From assembly GCA_002702065.1 (NCBI GenBank), contig NZXX01000005.1, positions 62,001-126,000 on the forward strand: a stretch of 64,000 bases of DNA, read 5' to 3'. The number at the start of each line of letters is the position of its first letter. Within the stretch, counting starts at the first letter, position 1. The notes beneath the pieces are model-generated. The model saw only the letters and a list, made by a program, of their open reading frames with translations. It made no database searches and was not told the DNA's origin. Positions 27,001 through 32,198 of the stretch are shown here, piece after piece. Source of the DNA: Anaerolineaceae bacterium (GTDB lineage Bacteria; Chloroflexota; Anaerolineae; Aggregatilineales; Phototrophicaceae). A program made the position numbers and the translations under genes.

Positions 27001-27694
27001 TACTGTCAAAAGACCCAAATTGCTCAATAATGGCCATGATGTCATAGGCCATAGGGGTAATAGAATACGCGGCCTCATTTAAAGCAGGATAATAGGCAAC
27101 TCCGTTAGCAACATAATAGCCTGAATCTGGGACAAAATATGACATTATAGTCATATGCTGAGTGTATTCGCCATCATCCAGCACACTATCCGTTCCAGAA
27201 ATGGTAAGATCGCCCACTAACCCAAGTGCATGGCCAACTTCATGCATTGCACGCCAGTGTCCTTGCAAATCGTCGGCAAGGTCTGTTAGAAATGCCACCT
27301 CAGCACGCACATAATCACCGGGAAGAGGAAGTTCTGGAAGTGTTTCCGTATCGGTAGAAAACCAAGCAGTCAACGCATCTTGAGAGAGGTCACTCGCAGT
27401 AAAGAAATTGATGTCGGCTTTGCTGGTGGTTAATTCTGAAAAATCTACACTTGAATATAGTTCCCAAATACCTGCCGTGGAATCATCACCCACTACATCC
27501 TTTAATACGTCTTCGCTTGTACCTGACAATGAGCCTTTTAGCGTATCTGAAAAGTAGGTTTCAGTAGAACTGTTTATATCATATTGCCCTTCCCAGGTAC
27601 TGGAGGGTTCGTGAAAGCTATACGTTATGGTGTTGTCTTCACCGGGGTTGTCAAATGCCCCATCAAGTTTAATATCTTCAGTTTTGCGTGCCAT
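21083..27694 (-). CDS. Giant serralysin-like RTX protein (about 2,200 aa)
   Basis: The start at ATG 27694 has a GGAGG site 5 bases upstream; ATG 27706 is also in frame. An N-terminal M10-like metalloprotease domain has MHEVGHALGLVGD (His151-Glu152 and His155) and a Met-turn TIMSY (~182-186). The rest is RTX nonapeptide repeats (GGxGxDxLx) in several blocks. Two higher-order repeats are nested in it: three ~140-residue units with GDGDDxIxDxGGTDK...SRSA, and four ~125-residue units with DDxxxVDxDDVxSGYIDGGTG. The C-terminus (TADLEIELTG...GGDFIL) is a typical type I secretion signal. No secretion genes are in the window. The third zinc ligand of serralysins (His) is missing; an Asp follows one residue later. 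Confidence 0.92.
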   Translation of the reverse strand: MARKTEDIKLDGAFDNPGEDNTITYSFHEPSSTWEGQYDINSSTETYFSDTLKGSLSGTSEDVLKDVVGDDSTAGIWELYSSVDFSELTTSKADINFFTASDLSQDALTAWFSTDTETLPELPLPGDYVRAEVAFLTDLADDLQGHWRAMHEVGHALGLVGDLTISGTDSVLDDGEYTQHMTIMSYFVPDSGYYVANGVAYYPALNEAAYSITPMAYDIMAIIEQFGSFDSNTGSTTYDSTWFANWGITGNSSLAMTIVDTDGSADEIDLSGFSGSHVIDLREAIKEVGADDIWQDAPTIINGEDYIYIAHDSEVENATGGAGNDTIYGNELTNVLVGNAGDDVLYGGDGTDTLYGGDDNDTYVFQFEAVGTDHVIDSDGSGMLQFVDAGGTPINLTGKAYYTDNNTYEMTKGGETFKFTVVGSNDLEVRDGGDRLFAIIKDFIGSTYLGIELTGPQSGGVTGSSITGTSGDDTLNGGADDDTIYGVNGDDLIYGNAGNDRIILGAGAEVVYGGSGNDLISGISTGDTVYGEAGDDTLSGAEVYGGDGDDFIGGMNNEGWYGTLSGGAGNDIIRSRASGDTIIIDVDPNTTDIIQNFNSGEYKDYIDLSDFSNITDFSDLIITSNTAGDAKVYLGNGQYIVIEDYAPAQLKPEYFIGGAASGGVAGDTITGTSANETLTGSTEDDVVDATAGGNNTISVLGGADSVTAGSGNDTIDGGTGADTIDAGAGNDLVEGNKGNDSILGGDGDDTLYGGLKAGVDTDGGNDTISGGSGNDYIHGGMDGDLLSGDGGNDTILGGVDGDTISGGDGNDSLTGGNGVDADTAADSISGGAGNDTLIGGDYNDTLDGGDGDDEIFTGDGDNLVIASLGNDTIHNSDGDDTLLGGAGNDLIITSGGDDSLDGGEGDDILFTAGGNNTVTGGSGTDTFVIDVAAGGTTTITDFDAGSETIDLSHFTAIDDASDMTISGSTDTTISLGGGQSIILTGVNSASIDNSDFSFVSGSHVGTDSSETINGTTGADTLVGGKGNDTLNGSTGNDEYHYSLGDGDDIITDTGGTDKIVFGYGISRDDITISRSAYSGGVDGTHGYITINSTGDVITLNTIFHDTLGPDRQIESIEFEDGSPSLSATDIANEAKIIRGTSGADNLFGQTDTDNTVIGGAGNDSLDSNGASTSDTYVFSLGDGNDRINDYGGTDKLTFTEGVSRSDIVISRSAYTPAGGGIDGNHLLVTVASTGDVITVNNFFNDTYGTARQVEGIDFEDGTTSYSTSDLIDAAKVTRGTSGNDTLYGQEDADNTLIGGAGNDRLESYGTDTDDSYYFSAGDGDDRINDQGGTDKVVFTDDISIDDIVLSRSAATSITNGNNGIITIIPTGDEIELYNFFNSTYGTTRQIESIEFEDGSDTLSLSEMLAAMQVIEGGSGNDTIYGHSDQDDDIRGNAGNDVLSGKAGDDTLTGGAGNDQLTGGSDADTFVISLNGGDTDTITDFDETETGEVIDLSAFTSITWGNLSTETWNTNHTRIDLGGSQYLVINNILPGELSEGDFIFYQQTDESLTGSFNADSIVSGAGADTLTGNEGDDTLDGGAGNDSLLGGADEDSILGGSGNDTLDGGADDDILDGEDGDDVLYGDDGDDTLEGGNGTDQLYGEDGDDYLIIDNDDFTSGTVSGGSGHDTVELTGTTATSLVLATYGLESAIGTDGGNDSLNASGQTEDGYLEGRGGNDTLNAGDGNDSLVGGDGNDVLYGREGNDTLDGGNGNDTILGHGGDDVVYVDADDVSSGYIDGGTGTNTLYVNGTTGVSLNFNIINIQKVYGSDGGNDSLNGVLATDVKEIYGRQGDDTLGGGDESDLLHGGQGNDVLLGREGDDLMFGGVGNDVMTGHEGDDTLTGGDGNDSFYGSAGNDVFYIDAGDSTFDGGADYDTAYIEGDTGMTLNLYSTSIEEVHGSEVGADNLNAQNKTENVVIYGYGGADTINGGNGNDYLSGGAGVDGLLARAGNDTLDGGAGADTLSAYEGDDYLYVDSDDVTSGYIDGGTGTDTIDVTGTTGVSLTAYSKNVEIIYGSYLGDDSLQAGSVTAGIELYGRAGDDTLAGGGYADTLNGGQGVDQITGGSGADVFDYNSNGASGTGSGNRDIITDFVTGTDQIDLSDFVGTFTFQGTSAFTGTASEVRYTQTGGNTIVEIDSDADGTADLEIELTGTITLVGGDFIL
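21380..26720 (-). repeat. Coding RTX repeat array
   Basis: Dense 27-base coding repeats encoding GGxGxDxLx calcium-binding nonapeptides, grouped in blocks separated by non-repeat segments. Long open frames on the opposite strand here are by-products of this repetition, not genes. Confidence 0.9.
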
Positions 27695-27707
27695 GATTAC
27701 CTCCATG

Positions 27708-28202
27708 CTAATGGGAAACGATTTCGTGGATATTTTGTAAGGATGGTGTGAAAAACGATTGCACCGCCGGTGCTAACGCACCATTATTTCCCCTAACTTT
27801 TCCGCATAGTGCGTACGTCTTTCCAACCACAGGAAGATAAGGGTAAGATTCCCATTCCTCTTGGGAGCGAACAACGCCGTTTTCCTCACGAGGCAATACG
27901 CTGATGATTCTATCGGGACCTGCTGCAGGATCCTCAAATTGGGCTGCCATAGAAACATGCAGTGAAACTCCCAGATTTTCCAAACCATCGTGATAATTTC
28001 TCTTCTGAAAGTTCAACTTCAGAACGTTCCCAGTAATTCTTACCGTAAACTTCTCCAATCCCGGTGTCTCAGGGGGGCATTTCAATTCCACCGAATTTGA
28101 GGTGTTTGGTCGGTTCACGAGCAATGTGTTGCGTAATGAGTACGCCCCAAGAGCTAACGTGCAGACCCCTGTCAATATCCCTAGAATCACAATCTTCCGC
28201 AT
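27708..28202 (-). CDS. Secreted or membrane-anchored protein (164 aa) upstream of the RTX gene
   Basis: An N-terminal signal peptide or anchor (MRKIVILGILTGVCTLALGAY) is followed by ~140 extracytoplasmic residues with two cysteines (ELKCPPETPG and YALCGKV) that may pair. The region FTVRITGNVLKLNFQKRNYH suggests a beta-sandwich. No family is recognised; it lacks the features of the serralysin inhibitor family. Its stop is 13 bases before the RTX start on the same strand, so the two are probably one operon and the protein may assist or restrain the RTX protein. Confidence 0.65.
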   Translation of the reverse strand: MRKIVILGILTGVCTLALGAYSLRNTLLVNRPNTSNSVELKCPPETPGLEKFTVRITGNVLKLNFQKRNYHDGLENLGVSLHVSMAAQFEDPAAGPDRIISVLPREENGVVRSQEEWESYPYLPVVGKTYALCGKVRGNNGALAPAVQSFFTPSLQNIHEIVSH

Positions 28203-28437
28203 CCCGTCCCCTCAACCGTAGATTGCCATATAACCGGCGTACCACCACCTACACTTTCGGTCAACACGGTAATACCCGCACTGTCCGCACACGAGGGTTG
28301 CGCGATCCGCACATGCAACCCCCAATTCCGCAACCCTGCCATGCGCTTTTCTCTTTTGCTCAGTAGCGCCCTGTCGCCTATCCCCGTTGCTTCGCCCCTT
28401 ACCGGGCCAAGAACAACACATCACGGGGAAGCCAATC

Positions 28438-29334
28438 ATGGAGATCGACCGCGAGGCGCTGCGCGCCCATATCCGCACTCAAATCCGCCCTTTTCCTTCG
28501 GAACAACACTATCCCACCGGCTGGAACGGCAACATGACCTTCGCCGAACTCCGCACCACCCTCACCCCTTCCATCAACCGCCTCATGCGCTACTACCGCT
28601 ATGTCGAGGTAGACATCCCCGACATGATCCAGCACGGCTTCATGCGCCTGTGGGAGGAGCTGAGCAAGCAATCGGACCTGCTGTCCACCCTGGACCAGGG
28701 CGGCGCGGTCAAATGGGTGATGTACCGCTCCGGCATCTCGCACTACCGCAAATTCTACCGCCGCGAGATGTACCTGGAAGACCTCGCCACCCGCAGCGGT
28801 GACCCGGACGAATTTATCATCGATGGGTATGAAGGCGGCTTTTACCGTGACCACGCCCGCTACGCCGAGGCTGTCGATCTGCGAACCGACATCGAACAGG
28901 TGATGACCTTCATGGGCGAGAAATACCAGCACAGCCGGGCACACCTTGCGGCGCTGTACTACATCACAACCAGCGTGGCACTGGACGACGCCGCAGCGCT
29001 GGCCGAGCGCAGCGGCACGAAGAAGGCATGGTGGCTGACCAGCGTAGTGAAACCCATGCGGGAGGAGCTGTGCGAACTGCTGGGTCTGGAACGCCCCGGC
29101 AGAACCACCTGGCAGGAGAAGGTGCGCGCCGGAGACGACACTCCCCTCCTCCACCTGGTCGATCATTTTCAGAAGGCAGGCGACGACCGCATGGCCGTCG
29201 CCTTACGTGGGCTGGCGAAGAACGAAAGCACGCAGGCGATGATGGACCAGCTTGACCTGCCCAAGACGCACGTGCATTACCTGCGGCGCAAGGCCCACCA
29301 GGAGTTGAACCGGGCGTATGGCTGCATTGCCTAG
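28438..29334 (+). CDS. Sigma-70-like protein (298 aa)
   Basis: The start at ATG 28438 follows GGGGAAG. The region INRLMRYYRYVEVDIPDMIQ then HGFMRLWEEL, with IVKWVMYRSGISHYRK-like sequence after it, resembles sigma-70 region 2, and the C-terminal ALRGLAKNESTQAMMDQLDL then HVHYLRRKAHQEL resembles region 4 helix-turn-helix. It is a weak, divergent match; the middle ~120 residues are helical and unfamiliar. It is convergent with repA, overlapping by 4 bases. It could redirect RNA polymerase to element genes. Confidence 0.55.
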   Translation: MEIDREALRAHIRTQIRPFPSEQHYPTGWNGNMTFAELRTTLTPSINRLMRYYRYVEVDIPDMIQHGFMRLWEELSKQSDLLSTLDQGGAVKWVMYRSGISHYRKFYRREMYLEDLATRSGDPDEFIIDGYEGGFYRDHARYAEAVDLRTDIEQVMTFMGEKYQHSRAHLAALYYITTSVALDDAAALAERSGTKKAWWLTSVVKPMREELCELLGLERPGRTTWQEKVRAGDDTPLLHLVDHFQKAGDDRMAVALRGLAKNESTQAMMDQLDLPKTHVHYLRRKAHQELNRAYGCIA

Positions 29335-30368
29335 AGGAGCGCCTGCCGCTCCGCCCGTCTCTTGCAGAACGCAATAAACGCCGCATCGGGGTTTTTCAGC
29401 TCGGGTTTGCCGGTCTCCACCCAGAAGCCCCGCCACTGCTGCTCCAGCTCGTACACATCCCACCCGGGCGCGACAGTACGGGCATCGTGATAGGTCTCCG
29501 CGTCCAGCAGCGGGAACGCGTGGTCCGGCACAGCCTCCTCCCCTGGCATGGTGTCGCGGTTGATAAAGGTCACCCGGTCCCCATCGAGCGTAACCCGATA
29601 GTCCGGCAGATGATCCCCATCCACCAGCGAACGAATCAGGCGGCGAAACTCCTTCATGCTGGACGTAGAGCCGGTTTTATTGCGCAGCACGTCCACGGTA
29701 ATCGTCCAGCGTTCCTTCCTGCCGCAGTGCTTGCGCGCAATCTCGTAGACCCGCTTTTCAATGGGTTTGCGCAGGCGGAAATAATCCCGGTGCAGGGTCA
29801 GCACCTCCTTGGCCTGGATGGAACGAAACACCCAGTCTGAGAGCTTGACGCCGAATTCCAGGATGCGCCCGGACTTCTCCGAGCGGCGCAGCGTGAAACT
29901 CTCAATCAATCCGAAACCCTCGTGGGTTTCCGTGTCGCCGGTGCGCACGTTGGTGCGAATGCGTGTCCCGTCCAGCCGCGCCAGCGCCTCCTTGAGAGCC
30001 TCATAGTCCTTGCCCCCTGTCGTGCGGTTGATGAAGACCAGCAGGTCGCGGGCGTTGATCTGCACATAGGGCGACGGCGGATGCCCGTCGTTCATCTTGG
30101 CGATCATCTGCGAGATGCAGTAGATCAGGATGTCCTTGTCGTAGATGGTGGCAAGGCCATGTACACTGGGCACGACCTCCAGCCACCTGTCCCCCTGCTC
30201 ATAGCGGCGTATACGCGTGTCCGGCTTCTTGGACAGCGAATAAAACGGATGCTCCATCGTCGCCATGTCGCCCTTGAGCACCGCGTCCGCCACGTCGCAC
30301 ACGAACAGGTCATGCTGCGGATGACGTTCCGGCAGGAGCCTCTCTTCTTTCGGGGGATCACACACCAT
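29331..30368 (-). CDS. repA: Replication initiator RepA (RPA family)
   Basis: A 345-residue protein matching the RPA family (PF10134) along its length: FVCDVADAVLKGDMATMEHP, RIRRYEQGD, PSVHGLATIYDKDILIYCIS, GFGLIESF, SIQAKEVLTLHRDYFRLRKP and KHCGRKERWTI, then LVDGDHLPDYRV. Such proteins have two winged-helix domains and bind iterons to open the plasmid origin. The iteron array begins 12 bases upstream of its start, so it probably also represses itself. The family is typical of Alphaproteobacterial plasmids. Confidence 0.93.
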   Translation of the reverse strand: MVCDPPKEERLLPERHPQHDLFVCDVADAVLKGDMATMEHPFYSLSKKPDTRIRRYEQGDRWLEVVPSVHGLATIYDKDILIYCISQMIAKMNDGHPPSPYVQINARDLLVFINRTTGGKDYEALKEALARLDGTRIRTNVRTGDTETHEGFGLIESFTLRRSEKSGRILEFGVKLSDWVFRSIQAKEVLTLHRDYFRLRKPIEKRVYEIARKHCGRKERWTITVDVLRNKTGSTSSMKEFRRLIRSLVDGDHLPDYRVTLDGDRVTFINRDTMPGEEAVPDHAFPLLDAETYHDARTVAPGWDVYELEQQWRGFWVETGKPELKNPDAAFIAFCKRRAERQALL

Positions 30369-30379
30369 GGCCCCACTAT

Positions 30380-30526
30380 CGGGGGTTTACCCACCAAGTC
30401 AAGTATTTTCGGGGGAACACCCACCGGCGGGTGCTGTTCGGGGTTTTACACACCCGGCACAGATAAACGGGGTTTTACACACCATTTTCCGGGATTTACC
30501 CACCTTTTTTCGGGGTTTTACACACC
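30380..30526. repeat. Six iterons of the replication origin
   Basis: Six direct 16-bp repeats close to CGGGGTTTTACACACC start at 30380, 30410, 30439, 30468, 30489 and 30511. Copies 3, 4 and 6 are identical; 1, 2 and 5 vary in the centre. Spacing is 30, 29, 29, 21 and 22 bases, roughly whole helical turns within each half. They lie directly upstream of repA, as in iteron-controlled plasmids. Confidence 0.9.
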
Positions 30527-30568
30527 GGACCTCAAAAATCCGCCTTGCAATTCAGCAGCCTGCAACGG

Positions 30569-30640
30569 TTTTCCACAGCCGTAACACACTATTTAACACT
30601 AGATTTAACACAGTGCGCGCACGCGCGAGGCTGTGGATAA
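30569..30640. other. DnaA boxes and AT-rich segment of oriV
   Basis: A perfect DnaA box (TGTGGATAA, 30632-30640, reverse orientation of TTATCCACA) and a near box (TTTTCCACA, 30569-30577) flank an AT-rich stretch with repeated TTTAACAC motifs, a likely unwinding element. Together with the iterons this makes a complete vegetative origin. I see no gene in 30369-30704. Confidence 0.8.
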
Positions 30641-30704
30641 GTGAAAATACGAGGGCTTTACTTAGGAAAAGAAAAAGCAGGATCAGTGCAGTGATACAGT
30701 GATC

Positions 30705-31325
30705 TCACGAGACTTTATCCAGATGCTTTGCCTTCCATCTGGCGACCTGATCCAGAACCTTGCTCAGCTCGTCGGTATACTTCTGCTTCAATGCGCGCTT
30801 TTCCGATTCGAGCCGTTCCTTCACCGCCTCCAGCTCCGTGATCTGGTAATCCTTTTCCTCCAGCAGCGTGCGATACAGCTGAATGCTGGTAATCGCCGAC
30901 CGGACCAGAGAGTTGTTGATGCCCTCGATTAACTCGCCGTACTGCTGCGGCAGATTAGCCGTATCGTCGTCATGCGGGTGGTGTGCGGCAGCCGGTGTGC
31001 TGTCATATCGGTGTGCAGATTCGGTCACCGTATCATCGGACGCCTCCGCCTCCCCGTCTATGATACGCACCCGCCCTTCCCGGTTCAGGATGCTCTTTAT
31101 TTCATGGCGGCTCTTGTGTTCATTGGACAGCTCGAAGATGCGCCCGACCACCGCCACCGCCTCCTCCTGGTACTTCTCCCAGCGCTCCCCCTCCAGCTTG
31201 CGCGACGGCAGATACTCCTTGTAGTAGCGGGCGTACTTGCGCACCGTGCTCTCGGCGATATCGTGCCCGGCCTCCTGCAGGCGCTGGGCAATCTGGGATA
31301 GCGACAGGGTGTATTCCTCGGTCAT
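30705..31325 (-). CDS. HTH protein with C-terminal coiled coil (KfrA-like?)
   Basis: About 206 residues from ATG 31325, preceded by GGTGAG; upstream in-frame starts at 31337 and 31361 are possible. The N-terminal helix-turn-helix is MerR-like (LSLSQIAQRLQEAGHDIAES, then TVRKYARYYKEYLP). A low-complexity linker follows, then a ~75-residue heptad-rich coiled coil (EEKDYQITELEAVKERLESE). This layout recalls plasmid partition-associated KfrA proteins. A cluster of palindromes lies just upstream of the gene. Its place next to repA and oriV suits a partition or copy-control role. Confidence 0.65.
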   Translation of the reverse strand: MTEEYTLSLSQIAQRLQEAGHDIAESTVRKYARYYKEYLPSRKLEGERWEKYQEEAVAVVGRIFELSNEHKSRHEIKSILNREGRVRIIDGEAEASDDTVTESAHRYDSTPAAAHHPHDDDTANLPQQYGELIEGINNSLVRSAITSIQLYRTLLEEKDYQITELEAVKERLESEKRALKQKYTDELSKVLDQVARWKAKHLDKVS

Positions 31326-31382
31326 GAGGCTCACCATAACACCGCTTTTCCGCCCGTTCAACTGCGCACCGCTACGGGGGTC

Positions 31383-31476
31383 GTATCGGTGTGCGGATAG
31401 TACCGATACAGCGACAAAACAGGGAGTTAAATCACCGTGCGGTAGCCGTATCGGCGCAATATGGCCGTATCGATAC
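31383..31476. promoter_or_regulatory. Cluster of GTATCGG palindromes upstream of the coiled-coil gene
   Basis: The motif GTATCGGT / ACCGATAC forms an inverted repeat with an 11-base spacer (31383-31409). Another GTATCGG occurs at 31448 and a perfect 10-bp palindrome GTATCGATAC at 31467-31476. The cluster lies 58-151 bases upstream of the coiled-coil HTH gene and is probably its operator, perhaps also a centromere-like site. I see no gene in 31326-31630. Confidence 0.6.
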
Positions 31477-31630
31477 CCTCAATTTCTCAGGGCACTGAGA
31501 AGAACCGGACAGCGCCTGCGGTAGGCTAAACACATGGAGGTGGACCGGGCGAAGAGGAGGGGCATATGGCAGGTCCCGACGTCCGTCCGGCCACCCCAGC
31601 GACCTGTGCAACCACCAGCGAGGGCAACCC

Positions 31631-31804
31631 ATGGATGATGACCTGCGCCACGATCGATCCGACATCTTCCCGCATCCCCCGTCCGTGTTTGTGCGTGCGA
31701 ACGTGCTGTTGCTACAGTGGCTGCGGCAACAGGCGCACCCGCCCGCCGATGGTGCAGCGGATGCCGACCCGGCAGCGGACAACGCCGACGCACCGGACGG
31801 CTGA
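31631..31804 (+). CDS. Possible small protein (57 aa)
   Basis: An ATG preceded by GAGGG (8 bases) opens a 57-codon frame, MDDDLRHDRSDIFPHPPSVF then VRANVLLLQWLRQQ, with an acidic Ala/Asp/Pro tail. A 34-codon frame starting at 31533 ends on its start codon (TGATGA), which would fit a coupled leader. No family is recognised; it may not be translated. Confidence 0.35.
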   Translation: MDDDLRHDRSDIFPHPPSVFVRANVLLLQWLRQQAHPPADGAADADPAADNADAPDG

Positions 31805-31821
31805 ACACCGGACGCCATAGT

Positions 31822-31911
31822 GGTCCTTTACGCCAGGCTTCATTAGAATGATGTTACCTGGGTTGCGCCTGTAGTTGATAGGAACTACAATGGATTTGAA
31901 CGTAAAGGACC
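31822..31911 (+). promoter_or_regulatory. Inverted repeats around the start of the small HTH gene
   Basis: An 11-bp inverted repeat GGTCCTTTACG (31822-31832) / CGTAAAGGACC (31901-31911) brackets the start of the small HTH gene. A second one, GTAGTT-GATAGG-AACTAC (31871-31888), ends one base before its ATG. These look like operators controlling the directionality factor-integrase unit. Confidence 0.55.
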
Positions 31912-32132
31912 TTATATCGGTTCCGGAAGCCGCCAGGCGGGCGGGCGTCGCCGTCAACACCATGCGACTTGCCGCCCGCCACGGCACCATCAAGGCCATC
32001 AAGCCGGGACGTAACTGGCTGATCGACGCCAGCGACATCCCGCGATGGAAACGCGAGGCGTATCAGCCCGGCAAGGCCATACGCCACCCACCCCACACCG
32101 ACACGGACGACGACCCCGGCGCAGCATCGTAG
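31890..32132 (+). CDS. Small HTH protein, excisionase-like
   Basis: An 80-residue protein with a MerR/HTH_17-type domain: ISVPEAARRAGVAVNTMRLA, then RHGTIKAIKPGRNWLI and DIPRWKREAY. Excisionases of this type bend DNA at att sites; next to a serine integrase it could be the recombination directionality factor or a repressor of the integrase. The start at ATG 31890 follows TAGGAACT. The integrase starts 66 bases after its stop. Confidence 0.7.
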   Translation: MDLNVKDLISVPEAARRAGVAVNTMRLAARHGTIKAIKPGRNWLIDASDIPRWKREAYQPGKAIRHPPHTDTDDDPGAAS

Positions 32133-32198
32133 CACCGGACACGCGCACGAACGCACGGCCAGGCAGCCCGTCCGCGAGCGTAAAGGCAACCACCAGCC

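Noticed and set aside
27708..28202. Serralysin inhibitor (Inh family) upstream of the RTX protease
   Set aside because: Position and export fit, but length, cysteine placement and sequence do not match what I know of that family, so it is left as unknown.
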